This document shows positions 42,352 to 52,024 of a stretch of DNA of 64,000 nt, in pieces. The translations under genes were made by a program, and so were the position numbers. The notes under the pieces were generated by a model. That model saw nothing but the letters and a program-made list of their open reading frames with translations. It ran no database searches and had not been told where the DNA came from. The first letter of the stretch is position 1; every line of letters starts with the position of its first letter. This DNA comes from Streptomyces sp. P3 (GTDB lineage: Bacteria; Actinomycetota; Actinomycetes; Streptomycetales; Streptomycetaceae). The stretch covers positions 2,914,001 through 2,978,000 of the forward strand of contig JAFEKX020000001.1 in the NCBI GenBank assembly GCA_016893485.2, given 5' to 3'.

Positions 42352-43717
42352 GTGTCCTACTTTGATGCTGCCTCTTCCGCTCCTCTCCATCCCGTCGCGC
42401 GGCAGGCGCTGTTGGCGTCTCTGGACGAGGGGTGGGCGGATCCCGCTCGGCTGTACAGGGAGGGGCGCAAGGCTCGGCTGCTGCTGGATGCCGCCCGTGA
42501 GACGGCTGCCGAGGCCGTCGGGTGTCGGCCCGACGAACTCGTCTTCACCGCCTCCGGGACGCGGGCCGTACACACGGGGATCGCGGGGGCGTTGGCGGGG
42601 CGGCGGCGCGTCGGGCGTCACCTGATCGTGTCAGCGGTGGAACACTCTTCCGTGCTCCATTCGGCCGAGGCGCTGGTCGCGGAGGGCGGTTCGTCCACCG
42701 AGGTGCCGGTCGACCGCACGGGCGCGGTGAGCGTGGAGGCCTACGCCGATTCCCTCCGGTCCGACACCGCGTTGGCCTGTCTCCAGTCGGCCAACCACGA
42801 GGTGGGGACGGTCCAGCCGGTCGCCGAGGTGGCGGAGGCGTGCCGGGCGGTCGGGGTGCCGTTGCTGGTCGACGCGGCGCAGTCGCTGGGGTGGGGGCCG
42901 GTCGAGGGCGCGTGGTCGCTGCTCACGGCGAGCGCGCACAAGTGGGGCGGCCCGGCCGGCGTGGGCCTGCTGGCGGTCCGCAAGGGGCGCGCTTCGCCCC
43001 CAAGGGCCCGTCGACGAACGGGAGTCGGGACGCGCCCCCGGCTTCGAGAACATCCCCGCCGTGGTGGCCGCGGCCGCCTCACTCCGCGCGGTCCGCGCGG
43101 AGGCGGCCCAGGAGGCGCTACGGCTGCGGGAACTGACGGAGCGGATCCGCACGCGGGTGCCGCGACTGGTGCCGGGCGTGGACGTGGTCGGCGATCCGGT
43201 GCGGTGCCTGCCCGGGATCGTCACCTTCTCGTGCCTCTACGTCGACGGGGAGACCCTGCTCCACGAACTCGACCGCGCCGGTTTCGCCGTCTCCTCCGGC
43301 TCGTCCTGCACGAGCAGCACCCTGACACCCAGCCACGTACTGAAGGCGATGGGCGTCCTGAGTGAGGGAAATGTGCGGGTGTCGCTGCCCCTGGGCGCGA
43401 CGGAGGAGGACGTCGAACGCTTCCTGGCCGTGCTGCCGGGGGCGGTGGCCGGAGTCCGCGAAAAGCTGGGAGCCCAGACTCCGGTGACCACCGTGGAAGA
43501 GAACGCCTTGGTCGTGGACGCCCTCGGCAAGCGCTGCCCGATCCCCGTCATCGAACTGGCCAAGGTCATCGGCGACGTACCGATCGGCGCCACGATCCGA
43601 GTCCTGTCCGACGACGAGGCGGCCCGCCTGGACATCCCGGCCTGGTGCGAGATGCGCGACCAGGAGTACATCGGCGAGGAGGAAGGCCCGGCGTACTTGA
43701 TCCGCCGACTGACCTGA
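42352..43717 (+). CDS. cysteine desulfurase / TusA sulfurtransferase fusion
   Basis: About 454 aa. N-terminal PLP cysteine desulfurase of the NifS/IscS type: YFDAASSAPLHPVARQAL, TASGTRAVHTGI, VEHSSVLHS (ring-stacking His), DAAQSLGWGPVEG, the PLP Lys in TASAHKWGGPAGVG and the persulfide Cys loop SSGSSCTSSTLTPSHVLKAMG. C-terminal TusA domain: DALGKRCPIPVIELAKVIGD with the sulfur-carrying Cys of CPxP. The fusion would hand persulfide from cysteine directly to the TusA Cys, for tRNA thiolation, Moco or Fe-S use. GTG 42352; one extra G near 42992. Confidence 0.93.
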
Positions 43718-43796
43718 GCGCCCCTTCAGGCGCGCGGGGCTGGGTCGCTATGCGGCTACCGCCGCGTGCGCGCGACCAGCCCCCACGCTCCCGTGG
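43712..43796. repeat. dispersed intergenic repeat, family A, variant with hairpin
   Basis: GCGCCCCTTCAGGCGCGCGG then CTGGGTCGC, and the inverted CGCGCGACCAGCCCCCACGC at its end, so both halves of the family are present head to head. It fills the gap between two convergent genes and probably terminates both. Confidence 0.75.
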
Positions 43797-43804
43797 ACAG
43801 AAAA

Positions 43805-44777
43805 TCAGCCCAGATGCACCCGTACCTCAGCCGCAGCATCATGCCCATACGCCTTGGTGAACCGGTCCATGAAGTGCACCCGCCGCAGCTGATACTCCTG
43901 CGTACCCACCGTCTCGATCACCAGCGTCGCGAGCATGCACCCGACCTGCGCCGCCCGCTCGAGGGAAACCCCCACGCCAGCCCCGAGAGGAACCCCGCGC
44001 GGAACGCGTCGCCGACCCCGTGGGATCAGCCTTGCGCTCCTCCTCCGCGCACCCGACCTCGATCGGGTCCGCTCCGACGCTCTCGATCCGGACACCGTTC
44101 GAGCCGAGGGTGGTCACCCGGTGCCCGACCTTCGTGAGGATCTCCTCGTCGCTCCAGCCGGTCTTGGACTCGATGAGCCCCTTCTCGTACTCGTTCGAGA
44201 AGAGGTACGCCGAGCCCTCCAGCAGGATGCGGATGTTGTCGCCGTCCATGCGCGCGATCTGCTGCGAGAAGTCCGCGGCGAAGGGGATGGAACGGGTCCG
44301 GCACTCCTCCGTGTGGCGGAGCATCGCCTCGGGGTCGTCGGCGCCGATGAGGACCAGGTCGAGGCCGCCCACGCGGTCGGCGACGGTCTTCAGCTCGATC
44401 TGCCGGGCCTCGCTCATGGCGCCGGTGTAGAAGGAGCCGATCTGGTTGTGGTCGGAGTCCGTGGTGCACACGAAGCGGGCGGTGTGCAGCGTCTCGGAGA
44501 TCCGGACCGAGTCGGTGTCGACGCCGTGCCGGTCGAGCCAGTCGCGGTACTCCGCGAAGTCCGAGCCGGCGGCGCCGACCAGGATCGGCTTGGTGCCGAG
44601 CTGGCCCATGCCGAAGGCGATGTTGGCCCCGACGCCGCCCCGGCGTACGTCGAGGTTGTCGACCAGGAAGGAGAGCGACACCGTGTGCAGCTGGTCCGCG
44701 ACCAGCTGGTCGGCGAAGCGGCCGGGGAAGGTCATGAGGTGGTCAGTGGCGATGGAGCCGGTGACTGCGATGCGCAC
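43805..44777 (-). CDS. PfkB-family carbohydrate/nucleoside kinase (adenosine kinase-like)
   Basis: About 324 aa. N-terminal MRIAVTGSIATDHLMTFPG and RRGGVGANIAFGMGQLG (di-Gly substrate hinge), then GADDPEAML, and the C-terminal PfkB signature with catalytic Asp in GVGDAFRAGFLSGLAWG. The pattern is closest to the actinobacterial adenosine/ribokinase-like group. Two bases missing near 44025 and 43975. ATG 44777. Substrate should be checked: adenosine, ribose and fructose 1-phosphate kinases share the fold. Confidence 0.88.
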
Positions 44778-44908
44778 GGCGAGGACTCTCCTGAGGGAGG
44801 CTGCGTTGACAGTTCACGCTACCCGGTCGGCGCGGCGGCTCTGAAGCGGCCAAAACTACCCGATAGTAGATCTTTCTTCGCGAGGTCGAGCGTGCCTACG
44901 GTGCCGCT

Positions 44909-45130
44909 ATGACGAACCTCGATGTCCACACCGCCGTTCCGGTCCGTTTCGAAGGCGAGGGCGAGACCGATCTGGCGGCGCTGCGCGGCGACTGCGCCCG
45001 GATGGCTCCCCACTGGACGGTTCCGGACCGGATCGTCGCCCTCCCGGTGTCCCCGTCCCTCATCCACGGCGTGACCGTGCCGTCGACGTCGGCCCGGCTG
45101 CTGGACGGAATGTCGGAGTACGGCGACTGA
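44909..45130 (+). CDS. small conserved-looking protein of unknown function
   Basis: 73 aa from ATG 44909. Acidic and soluble: MTNLDVHTAVPVRFEGEGE, then LAALRGDCARMAPHWTVPD and ending ARLLDGMSEYGD. No motif that I know. It is divergent from the PfkB gene and 168 bp before the large membrane protein gene; GC-rich third positions support coding. Confidence 0.55.
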   Translation: MTNLDVHTAVPVRFEGEGETDLAALRGDCARMAPHWTVPDRIVALPVSPSLIHGVTVPSTSARLLDGMSEYGD

Positions 45131-45298
45131 CCGGAGCCCCCTCGGGCGGATCGGCGCGCTCGGGGGAACCGCGCGCCCCCTCGCTGCGTCCCATCGCTGT
45201 CCCCGTAAAGGGGATGCGGGATACGACCCTTCCGCCCGCCTCTTTGACAGGGGCGGGTCAGGGTCACGGGACAGTTGCGCAGCCGAAGGAGCGATGCG

Positions 45299-47713
45299 GT
45301 GGACACCGAGCGACCCGACAACGAGGACACGACCGGCGCGTCCGGTGACGTGCGGGGCGCGACGGGCTCCGCGAAGGGCTCCGCGAAGGGCTCCGCCGAG
45401 AGGGCGGGGATCGACGGGGCCGGGGTCGGCAAGGCCGGGGAAGACCGGCCCGCCGTCGACCACACCGGGCCCGACCAAGCCGGGGTGAGCGGCCGTAGGG
45501 AAGAGGCCGAACCTACGGCGTCCGGCGCGGAAGTCGGTAGCTCGGCGTCCGGCACAGAGGTCGGCCGCTCGGCGTCCGGCACGGAAGTCGGGCGCCCGGC
45601 ACCCGCCACAGAAGTCGGTAGCCCGGCATCCGGCACAGAAGTCGGAAGCCCGGCACCCGCCACAGAAGTCAGCCGCACGGAAGCACCGGAAGTCGATCCG
45701 TCGGGCTCCGCCACGGAAGCCGACTGGCCGAAACAGGGCGCTCCAACGGCGTCCGCTACGGAGGCCGGTTCCGCGGCGGCGACTTCTACGGCGCCCGGTG
45801 CCGAGGCTGGTCCCGGCCGGTCGACGCAAGCCGGCCGGCCAAACCAGGGCGGTGCAACGGCGGACGACACGGAGGCCGGTTCCGCAGCGACCGGCGCGGC
45901 GGCGACTTCCATGGCGCCCGGTGCCGAGGCTCGTCCCGGCCGGTCGACTCAAGCCAGCCGGCCGAACCAGGGCGGTGCAACGGCGGACGACACGGAGGCC
46001 GGTTCCATGGCGCCCCGGCGCGGCGGCGACTTCCATGGCGCCCGGTGCCGAGGCTGGTCCCGGCCGGTCGGACGAGACCGGGACCGGGACCGAGTCCGCA
46101 GCACCGGGTGTCGACGCAGGCCGGACGGAAGTCACGGACCCCGCGCCGCCCGAGGCGAATCGGCCAGAAGGCCCCGCCTCCGCGACGCCCACCGAGGCCG
46201 CCCACCCGGAGGGCCCCGACTCCACCCACGACACCGATCTCCCCTGCGCGGCCACTCCCCGAAACCGACGACACGCGCTCCCGGCGATCCCGTTCCCCGC
46301 TGGTCATCGCCTCCGTGGCCGCCGCCGTGCTGCTTGTCGGAGGAGGCGGGGCCTACCTCGCGTCGTCCTCCTCCTCGTCCGGCGCCGGAGACGGGACCGG
46401 AGCCGGAGCCGGAGCATCCGGTGCGGACGGCACTCCCCGCCCCTCGCGCTCGACGGCTACTCCTCCGGAGGAACCAGTGGAATCGCGCCCGGTGAGCCGA
46501 ACCCGTACGGGGAGACCTATCAGGCCACGGGGAGCCTGCCCGGTGGCCCGGAGTCCGCGGCCGTCTACGCGCCGCAGGGTGACGTCGGCAAGGACGCGGT
46601 CGTCCGGCTCGCGAAGGCGCTCGGGGTCACGGGGACGCCGGTGGCCGAGGGACAGGTCTGGAAGGTCGGCGGGCAGGACGGCACCGGGCCGAGCCTCCAG
46701 GTGAACAAGGCCGCGCCGGGCATGTGGACGTTCACCCGCTACGCCCCCGGCACCGACGACTGCACCGGCACCATCACCTGCAAGAAGGACCCGGCCGCTC
46801 CCGCCGTCGACCCGGTGAGTGTCGCCGCGGCGAAGAAGGCCGCCGCCCCGGTCCTCAAGGCCGTCGGCCAGGACGACGCGAAGGTCGACGCGAGCCAACT
46901 CATGGGCGCGCAGCGGGTGGTGAACGCCGAGCCGGTGATCGGCGGGCTGCCCACGCACGGCTGGACGACCGGGCTGACGGTCGGCGCCCAGGGTGAAGTG
47001 GTCGGCGGGAGCGGGCAGTTGGCGGCGCCGGTGAAGGGTGACGTCTATCCGGTGCTGAGTGCGCGCAAGACGCTGGCCCTGATGAACGCGGCGCCGAGGA
47101 CGGATCACCGTATGGGCATCGGGGGTGCGCCAGTCCCGTACCGCTGAAGGACCGGCTGGAGGCGCCCTGCGGTTCGTCGACCGCGTCCTCCGCCACCCCG
47201 ACGCAGGCCCCGACCGACGTCGAGCACGCGGAGTTCGGGCTCGCCGCACACTCCGTGGACGGGAAGCAGACGCTGGTGCCGTCCTGGCTGTTCGAGGTGC
47301 GGCAGCCGGGCGGGCAGGACACCTTCACGGTGACGTATCCGGCGATCGACCCGACGTATCTGGCCTCCGCCAACACGCCCGCTCCTACGGCGAGTTCGTC
47401 GGCGACGGCGGCGCCGCACGAGGTGAAGGCGGACGGTTACACGGCCGACGGGAAGAGCCTCACCGTGGCCTTCACCGGCGGGGTGTGCGCCGACTACAAG
47501 ACGTCGGCCGCGGAGAGTTCGGCCCGGGTGACGGTCACGGTGACCGCGACTCCGTGGCCGAAGAAGATCTGCGTCATGATCGCCAAGGTCTACCACCAGA
47601 CCGTGCGGCTGAAGGCGCCGCTCGGTGACCGAAAGGTCATGGGCGCGGACGGCAAGGCGATCCCCGTGGAGCAGAGGGTGGAGGTCGGCGCCGGACCCTC
47701 GCTCGCGCGGTAG
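45299..47713 (+). CDS. large membrane-anchored protein with repetitive N-terminus
   Basis: About 805 aa after corrections. GTG 45299 follows GAAGGAG. Residues 1-320 are low complexity (Ala, Gly, Thr, Glu, Pro) with five nonapeptide repeats EVGxxAxxT (45530-45664) and a 123-bp/41-aa repeat at 45791, 45914 and 46038. One membrane helix follows (SPLVIASVAAAVLLVGGGG, about 46290-46360), then an extracellular region with a Ser-rich linker and about 400 residues containing YGETYQATGSLPGG, GMWTFTRYAPGTDDC, PTHGWTTGLTVGAQG and ADGYTADGKSLTVAFTGGVC. Indels near 46010, 46270, 46440-46480 and 47125. It resembles S. coelicolor large membrane proteins of unknown function; the cytoplasmic/extracellular split is inferred. 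Confidence 0.75.
45530..45664 (+). repeat. five 27-bp repeats (EVGxxAxxT) in the large membrane protein
   Basis: Units EVGSSASGT, EVGRSASGT, EVGRPAPAT, EVGSPASGT and EVGSPAPAT follow each other exactly; a degenerate sixth (EVSRT) comes next. Confidence 0.9.
45781..46062 (+). repeat. 123-bp tandem repeat in the large membrane protein
   Basis: GCGCCCGGTGCCGAGGCT recurs at 45791, 45914 and 46038 (spacing 123 and 124). Each unit codes for APGAEAGPGRSTQAGRPNQ and GGATADDTEAGS. The one-base difference in the third copy is where the raw frame is lost. Confidence 0.88.
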
Positions 47714-47732
47714 TCACGACACCGGAAAAGCC

Positions 47733-47771
47733 CGAAGGCGGCGGCCCTGTCGGAGGGGGTCGCCGCCTTCG
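47733..47771. terminator. bidirectional terminator between the large protein and erpA
   Basis: CGAAGGCGGCG and CGCCGCCTTCG, 11 bp, 17-nt loop, between two convergent genes. Confidence 0.82.
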
Positions 47772-47822
47772 TTCTGCTCAGTCGCGCGACGCGGCCTGTC
47801 GGCCACACGCGACGCGTCCGGT

Positions 47823-48179
47823 TTAGCTGAACGAGTCGCCGCAGGCGCAGGAGCCCGTCGCGTTCGGGTTGTCGATCGTGAAGCCCTGCTTCTCGATGGT
47901 GTCCACGAAGTCGATGGAGGCGCCGCCCAGGTACGGGGCGCTCATCCGGTCGGTGACGACCTTGACTCCGCCGAAGTCCTTGACGACGTCGCCGTCGAGG
48001 GACCGCTCGTCGAAGAAGAGCTGGTAACGCAGGCCGGAGCAGCCGCCGGGCTGGACGGCGACACGCAGGGCCAGATCCTCACGGCCTTCCTGGTCGAGCA
48101 GGGCCTTGACCTTCGCCGCGGCGGCGTCGGACAGAAGGATGCCGTCGGTGACGGTGCTGGTCTCGTCCGATACGGACAT
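47823..48179 (-). CDS. erpA: iron-sulfur cluster insertion protein (A-type carrier)
   Basis: Intact 118 aa of the HesB/IscA/ErpA family. ILLSDAAAAKVKALLDQEG, AVQPGGCSGLRYQLFFD (first Cys) and the C-terminal SCACGDSF (Cys-x-Cys) are the cluster ligands. Delivers Fe-S clusters to targets such as NadA next door, whose gene is divergent 308 bp away. Fits the neighbouring cysteine desulfurase. Confidence 0.92.
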   Translation of the reverse strand: MSVSDETSTVTDGILLSDAAAAKVKALLDQEGREDLALRVAVQPGGCSGLRYQLFFDERSLDGDVVKDFGGVKVVTDRMSAPYLGGASIDFVDTIEKQGFTIDNPNATGSCACGDSFS

Positions 48180-48487
48180 CTACATCTCTCCCGGGTTGTA
48201 CGGAGACTGCTTGCCGACGATGTCAACCGCCGGGGCCGGGGATTCATTCCGGACCTTCTCCGGTGTCTTTCCCTTGGCTCCTCTCTCCATGCTCGCACAC
48301 GCCCGCAAGGACCCCACCGAGTGCGCGGAGGGCGCCGCCGGGATTGATGTCACATCGACGACATCGCCATCGTCAAAGTGACGTGAAGCGGTTATGATAG
48401 ATAACGTCAATTCGACGAAAAGGCACGTTCTCTCCACGGAACAGGCCGCAGAAGAGCCCAGCCCGCAGAACAGAAAGGGTGCGTGTC
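48180..48487. promoter_or_regulatory. erpA-nadA divergent intergenic region
   Basis: 308 bp without a gene. Near nadA, TGACGT (48379-48384) and ACGTCA (48404-48409) flank an inner GTTAT-gatag-ATAAC (48391-48405). TATGAT inside it may be the nadA -10. This looks like an operator over the nadA promoter. Confidence 0.5.
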
Positions 48488-49670
48488 GTGACCACCGCCC
48501 AGACCCAGGAGCTCGACGTCCAGCCGACGCCCCTCGCCCTGCTCCTTCTCGGCCGTGCGGCCGACCCGAGCAGCGAGCGCGGTGTCGAGTGCCCCGGCGA
48601 CCTGCCCTCACCGTCCGACCCCGACCTGGTCGAGCGGGCCCGCGCGGCCAAGGAGAAACTCGGCGACAAGGTCTTCGTGCTCGGCCATCACTACCAGCGC
48701 GACGAGGTCATCCAGTTCGCCGATGTCACGGGCGACTCCTTCAAGCTGGCCCGGGACGCCGCCCGCGCCCCGAGGCGGAGTACATCGTGTTCTGCGGTGT
48801 GCACTTCATGGCGGAGTCCGCGGACATCCTCACCGGCGACGACCAGAAGGTCGTGCTCCCGGATCTCGCGGCCGGCTGCTCGATGGCCGACATGGCCACC
48901 GCCGAGCAGGTCGCCGAGTGCTGGGACGTGCTGACCGAGGCAGGCATAGCCGAGCGGGTCGTACCGGTGTCGTACATGAACTCGTCCGCCGACATCAAGG
49001 CGTTCACGGGCAAGCACGGCGGCACGATCTGCACCTCCTCGAACGCCGAACGCGCCCTGGAGTGGGCCTTCGAGCAGGGCGAGCAGGTGCTGTTCCTCCC
49101 CGACCAGCACCTCGGGCGCAACACCGCCGTCCGCGACCTCGGGATGAGCCTCGAGGACTGCGTGCTGTACAACCCGCACAAGCCCAACGGAGGCCTCACC
49201 ACAGAGCAGTTGAGGTCCGCGAAGATGATCCTGTGGCGCGGCCACTGCTCGGTGCACGGCCGTTTCTCGCTGGAGTCGGTGGAGGACGTGCGGGCCCGCA
49301 TCCCGGGTGTCAACGTCCTCGTCCACCCGGAGTGCAAGAACGAGGTCGTGGCCGCGGCCGACTACGTCGGGTCGACGGAGTACATCATCAAGGCACTTGA
49401 GGCGGCCCCGGCCGGTTCGAAGTGGGCCATCGGCACCGAGCTGAATCTCGTACGACGGCTGGCGAACCGTTTCGCCCCCGAGGGCAAGGAGATCGTCTTC
49501 CTCGACAAGACGGTCTGTTTCTGCTCGACGATGAACCGCATCGACCTCCCCACCTGGTGTGGACCCTGGAGTCCCTCGCCGAGGGCAGGCTGGTCAACCG
49601 CATCGAGGTGGACAAGGAGACGGAGGCGTTCGCCAAGCTGGCGCTGGAGCGGATGCTGGCGCTGCCGTAG
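48488..49670 (+). CDS. nadA: quinolinate synthase A
   Basis: De novo NAD synthesis: iminoaspartate plus dihydroxyacetone phosphate to quinolinate. About 394 aa, usual for actinobacterial NadA. LGHHYQRDEVIQFAD and DSFKLARDAA, then the 4Fe-4S Cys in FCGVHFMAES, HPECKNEV and KTVCFCSTMNRID, and VGSTEYIIK with MILWRGHCSVH. GTG 48488 chosen over GTG 48479. Two bases missing near 48765 and 49552. The 4Fe-4S need connects it to erpA. Confidence 0.94.
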
Positions 49671-49686
49671 CCGTAGCCGTACCGGG

Positions 49687-50370
49687 CTACTCCACCCGCG
49701 GCCGGACCAGGCCCGACTCGTAGGCGATGACGACGAGTTGGGCCCGGTCGCGGGCGCCGAGCTTGGACATGGCGCGGTTGACGTGGGTCTTCACCGTCAG
49801 CGGGCTGACCTCCAGGCGCTCGGCGATCTCGTCGTTCGAGTGGCCGCCGGCGACCTGGACGAGGACCTCGCGTTCGCGGACGGTGAGGGCGTCCAGGCGT
49901 TCGGCGCGGGCCGGGTCGCGGTCGTCCAGGTCACCGCCCTGGGCGAGGAAGCGGGCGATCAGGCCCTTGGTCGCCACCGGGGAGAGCAGGGCGTCGCCCG
50001 CCGCCGCGACCCTGATCGCGCTCAGCAGTTCCTCCGGCTCGGAGCCCTTGCCCAGGAAGCCGGACGCGCCCGCGCGCAGGGACTGCACCACGTAGTCGTC
50101 GACCTCGAAGGTCGTCAGTATCACCACCCGGACATGGGCGAGCGACGGGTCCGCGCTGATCATCCGGGTCGCGGCGAGGCCGTCCGTGCCGGGCATCCGG
50201 ATGTCCATCAGCACGACGTCGGCCCGCTCCTCCTTCGCCAGCCGCACGGCCTGCGCGCCGTCCGCGGCCTCGCCCACGACCTCCATGTCCGGCTCCGAGT
50301 CGACGAGCACACGGAACGCGCTGCGCAGCAGCGCCTGGTCGTCGGCCAGCAGGACACGGATCGTCGTCAT
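49687..50370 (-). CDS. NarL-family response regulator
   Basis: Intact 227 aa. Receiver: IRVLLADDQALLRSAFR, phospho-Asp in VVLMDIRMPGTDG and Lys in GFLGKGSEPEE. C-terminal HTH: LTVREREVLVQVAGGHSNDE, IAERLEVSPLTVKTHV. Its ATG overlaps the kinase stop (ATGA). Next to pspAA-pspA, so envelope stress is a plausible signal, though this pairing is inference. Confidence 0.92.
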   Translation of the reverse strand: MTTIRVLLADDQALLRSAFRVLVDSEPDMEVVGEAADGAQAVRLAKEERADVVLMDIRMPGTDGLAATRMISADPSLAHVRVVILTTFEVDDYVVQSLRAGASGFLGKGSEPEELLSAIRVAAAGDALLSPVATKGLIARFLAQGGDLDDRDPARAERLDALTVREREVLVQVAGGHSNDEIAERLEVSPLTVKTHVNRAMSKLGARDRAQLVVIAYESGLVRPRVE

Positions 50371-51583
50371 ACGGGGTCCCCGAGGCGCGTGGACGGGTCT
50401 TGACCGGCAGGATCGCATGGACGCGGAAGCCGCCTCCGTAGCGGGGACCGGTGGTGAGGGTGCCGCGCAGGGCGGTGACGCGCTCGCGCATCCCGAGCAG
50501 GCCGTGGCCGCCGCCGGAGTCGGGGTCGTGGTCCTCGCCCGAGCCGTTGTCGAGGACGGTGACCTCCACGTTCGGGCCCACCGGACCACACTCACCTCGG
50601 CCTTCGCCTCCGTGCCCGCGTGTTTCTGGACGTTGGTGAGGGCTTCCTGGATGACGCGGTAGGCGGCCAGGTCGACGGCGGCGGGCAGGTCGGTGCCGTT
50701 GTCGGCGCGGGCCACCTCGACGTGCAGGCCCGCGCTGCGGAAGGTGCCGGCGAGCTCTTCGAGGCGGTCGAGTCCCGGGGCCGGTTCGGTGGGAGCCTCG
50801 GGGTCGCCGGACTGGCGCAACAGGCCGACGGTGGCCCGGAGTTCGTTGAGCGCGGACCGGCTGGCCTCGCGTACGTGCGCGAGCGCCTCCTTGGCCTGGT
50901 CCGGGCGCTTGTCCATCACGTGCGCGGCGACCCCGGCCTGGACGTTGACCAGGGCGATGTGGTGCGCGACCACGTCATGCAGGTCCCGGGCGATGCGCAG
51001 GCGCTCCTCGGCGACCCGTCGGCGGGCCTCCTCCTCACGGGTGCGTTCGGCCCGTTCGGCGCGCTCCCTCATGGCGTGCACGAATTCCTTACGGCTGCGT
51101 ACGGCGTCCCCCGCGGCGGCGGCCATGCCGGTCCAGGCGAAGATGCCGAGGTTCTCCTGGGCGTACCACGGGAGGGGCCCGCCGAGCATCGCGGCGCCGG
51201 TCAGCACGATCATCGTGAGGAGGGCGACGCGCCAGGTCGTGGAGCGGTCGGTGGTGACGGCGACGGTGAACAGGGCGACCACGGCGCACATCGCGACCGG
51301 GGCGCGCGGGTCGCTGGTCACGCTCTCGATGAGGGACGCGGTGGCCGTGACGGCGAGCACCAGCATCGGGGCGCGGCGGCGTTTGACCAGTGCGGCGGCG
51401 CCGATCACCATCAGGATCAGGCTGAGCGGGTCGGGGTGCGGATGCCCCAGCTGACGCCGTTGTCGCCGCGGGGGTCGACGAAGGAACCGGCGATCATGCA
51501 GACGAGCACGGCCGCGGCGAGGGTGACGTCCAGGGCCGAGGGTGTGCCTTCGCTTGGCAGCGGGCTCGGTCGAAGGCAGTCAT
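50367..51583 (-). CDS. sensor histidine kinase (HisKA_3)
   Basis: About 406 aa with four indels (near 51562, 51445, 50590 and 50395). ATG 51583. N-terminal membrane segments (DVTLAAAVLVCMIAGSF, APVAMCAVVALFTVAVTT, WRVALLTMIVLTGAAMLGG), then AEERLRIARDLHDVVAHHIA with the phospho-His, NVQKHAGTEAKAEV (N box), LDNGSG and GHGLLGMRERV (G boxes). The GTAMPGDPV-type end overlaps the regulator ATG. No separate sensor domain. Confidence 0.84.
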
Positions 51584-51632
51584 TCTGGCAACGGGGTTCC
51601 TGTGGTTGTGCGGGGTGTCGGTGTGGGCGTGC

Positions 51633-51700
51633 CCGGGGGCTGCGCCCCGGACCCCCGTCGGCCCTGGAGGGGCCTCGTCCTCAAACGCCGGACGGGCTGA
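51633..51700. repeat. dispersed intergenic repeat, family B copy 2
   Basis: GGGGGCTGCGCCCC hairpin, GTCGGCCCTGGAGGGGCC and TCCTCAAACGCCGGACGG, as at 14235. Again it lies 25 bp past the stop of a minus-strand gene (pspAA). Confidence 0.85.
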
Positions 51701-51724
51701 GTTGTGTCGGCCTGTACTGAAAAG

Positions 51725-52002
51725 TCACCCCGGGATCAGGCCGTCGTCACTCAGCAGGTCCCGGACCTGTTCCAGGGTGGCGTCCGGGGACGGGAGGATC
51801 AGCTCGGACGGTTCCAGGGAGTCGTCCGGCAGCGGCTCGCCCAGTTCACGGACCTTCCCCAGGAGTGCCTGGAGGGTCTCGCGGAAGGCGGGGCCGTCTC
51901 CCTTGCGCACTTCCGCCAGGAGTACGTCGTCCAGCTTGTTCAGCTCGGTGAGGTGGCCGTCGGCCAGCCTCACCTGCCCTCCCCCATGATCCGTACGATC
52001 AT
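51725..52002 (-). CDS. pspAA: PspA-associated protein PspAA
   Basis: 92 aa. MIVRIMGEGQVRLADGHL start, then LTELNKLDDVLLAEV and ATLEQVRDLLSDDGLIPG. Small actinobacterial partner of PspA. A G is missing near 51976, which leaves a raw ORF starting at the eleventh codon. It is 22 bp past the pspA stop, same operon. Confidence 0.8.
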
Positions 52003-52024
52003 GTCGCCCTCCTCAGGCGTGGGC

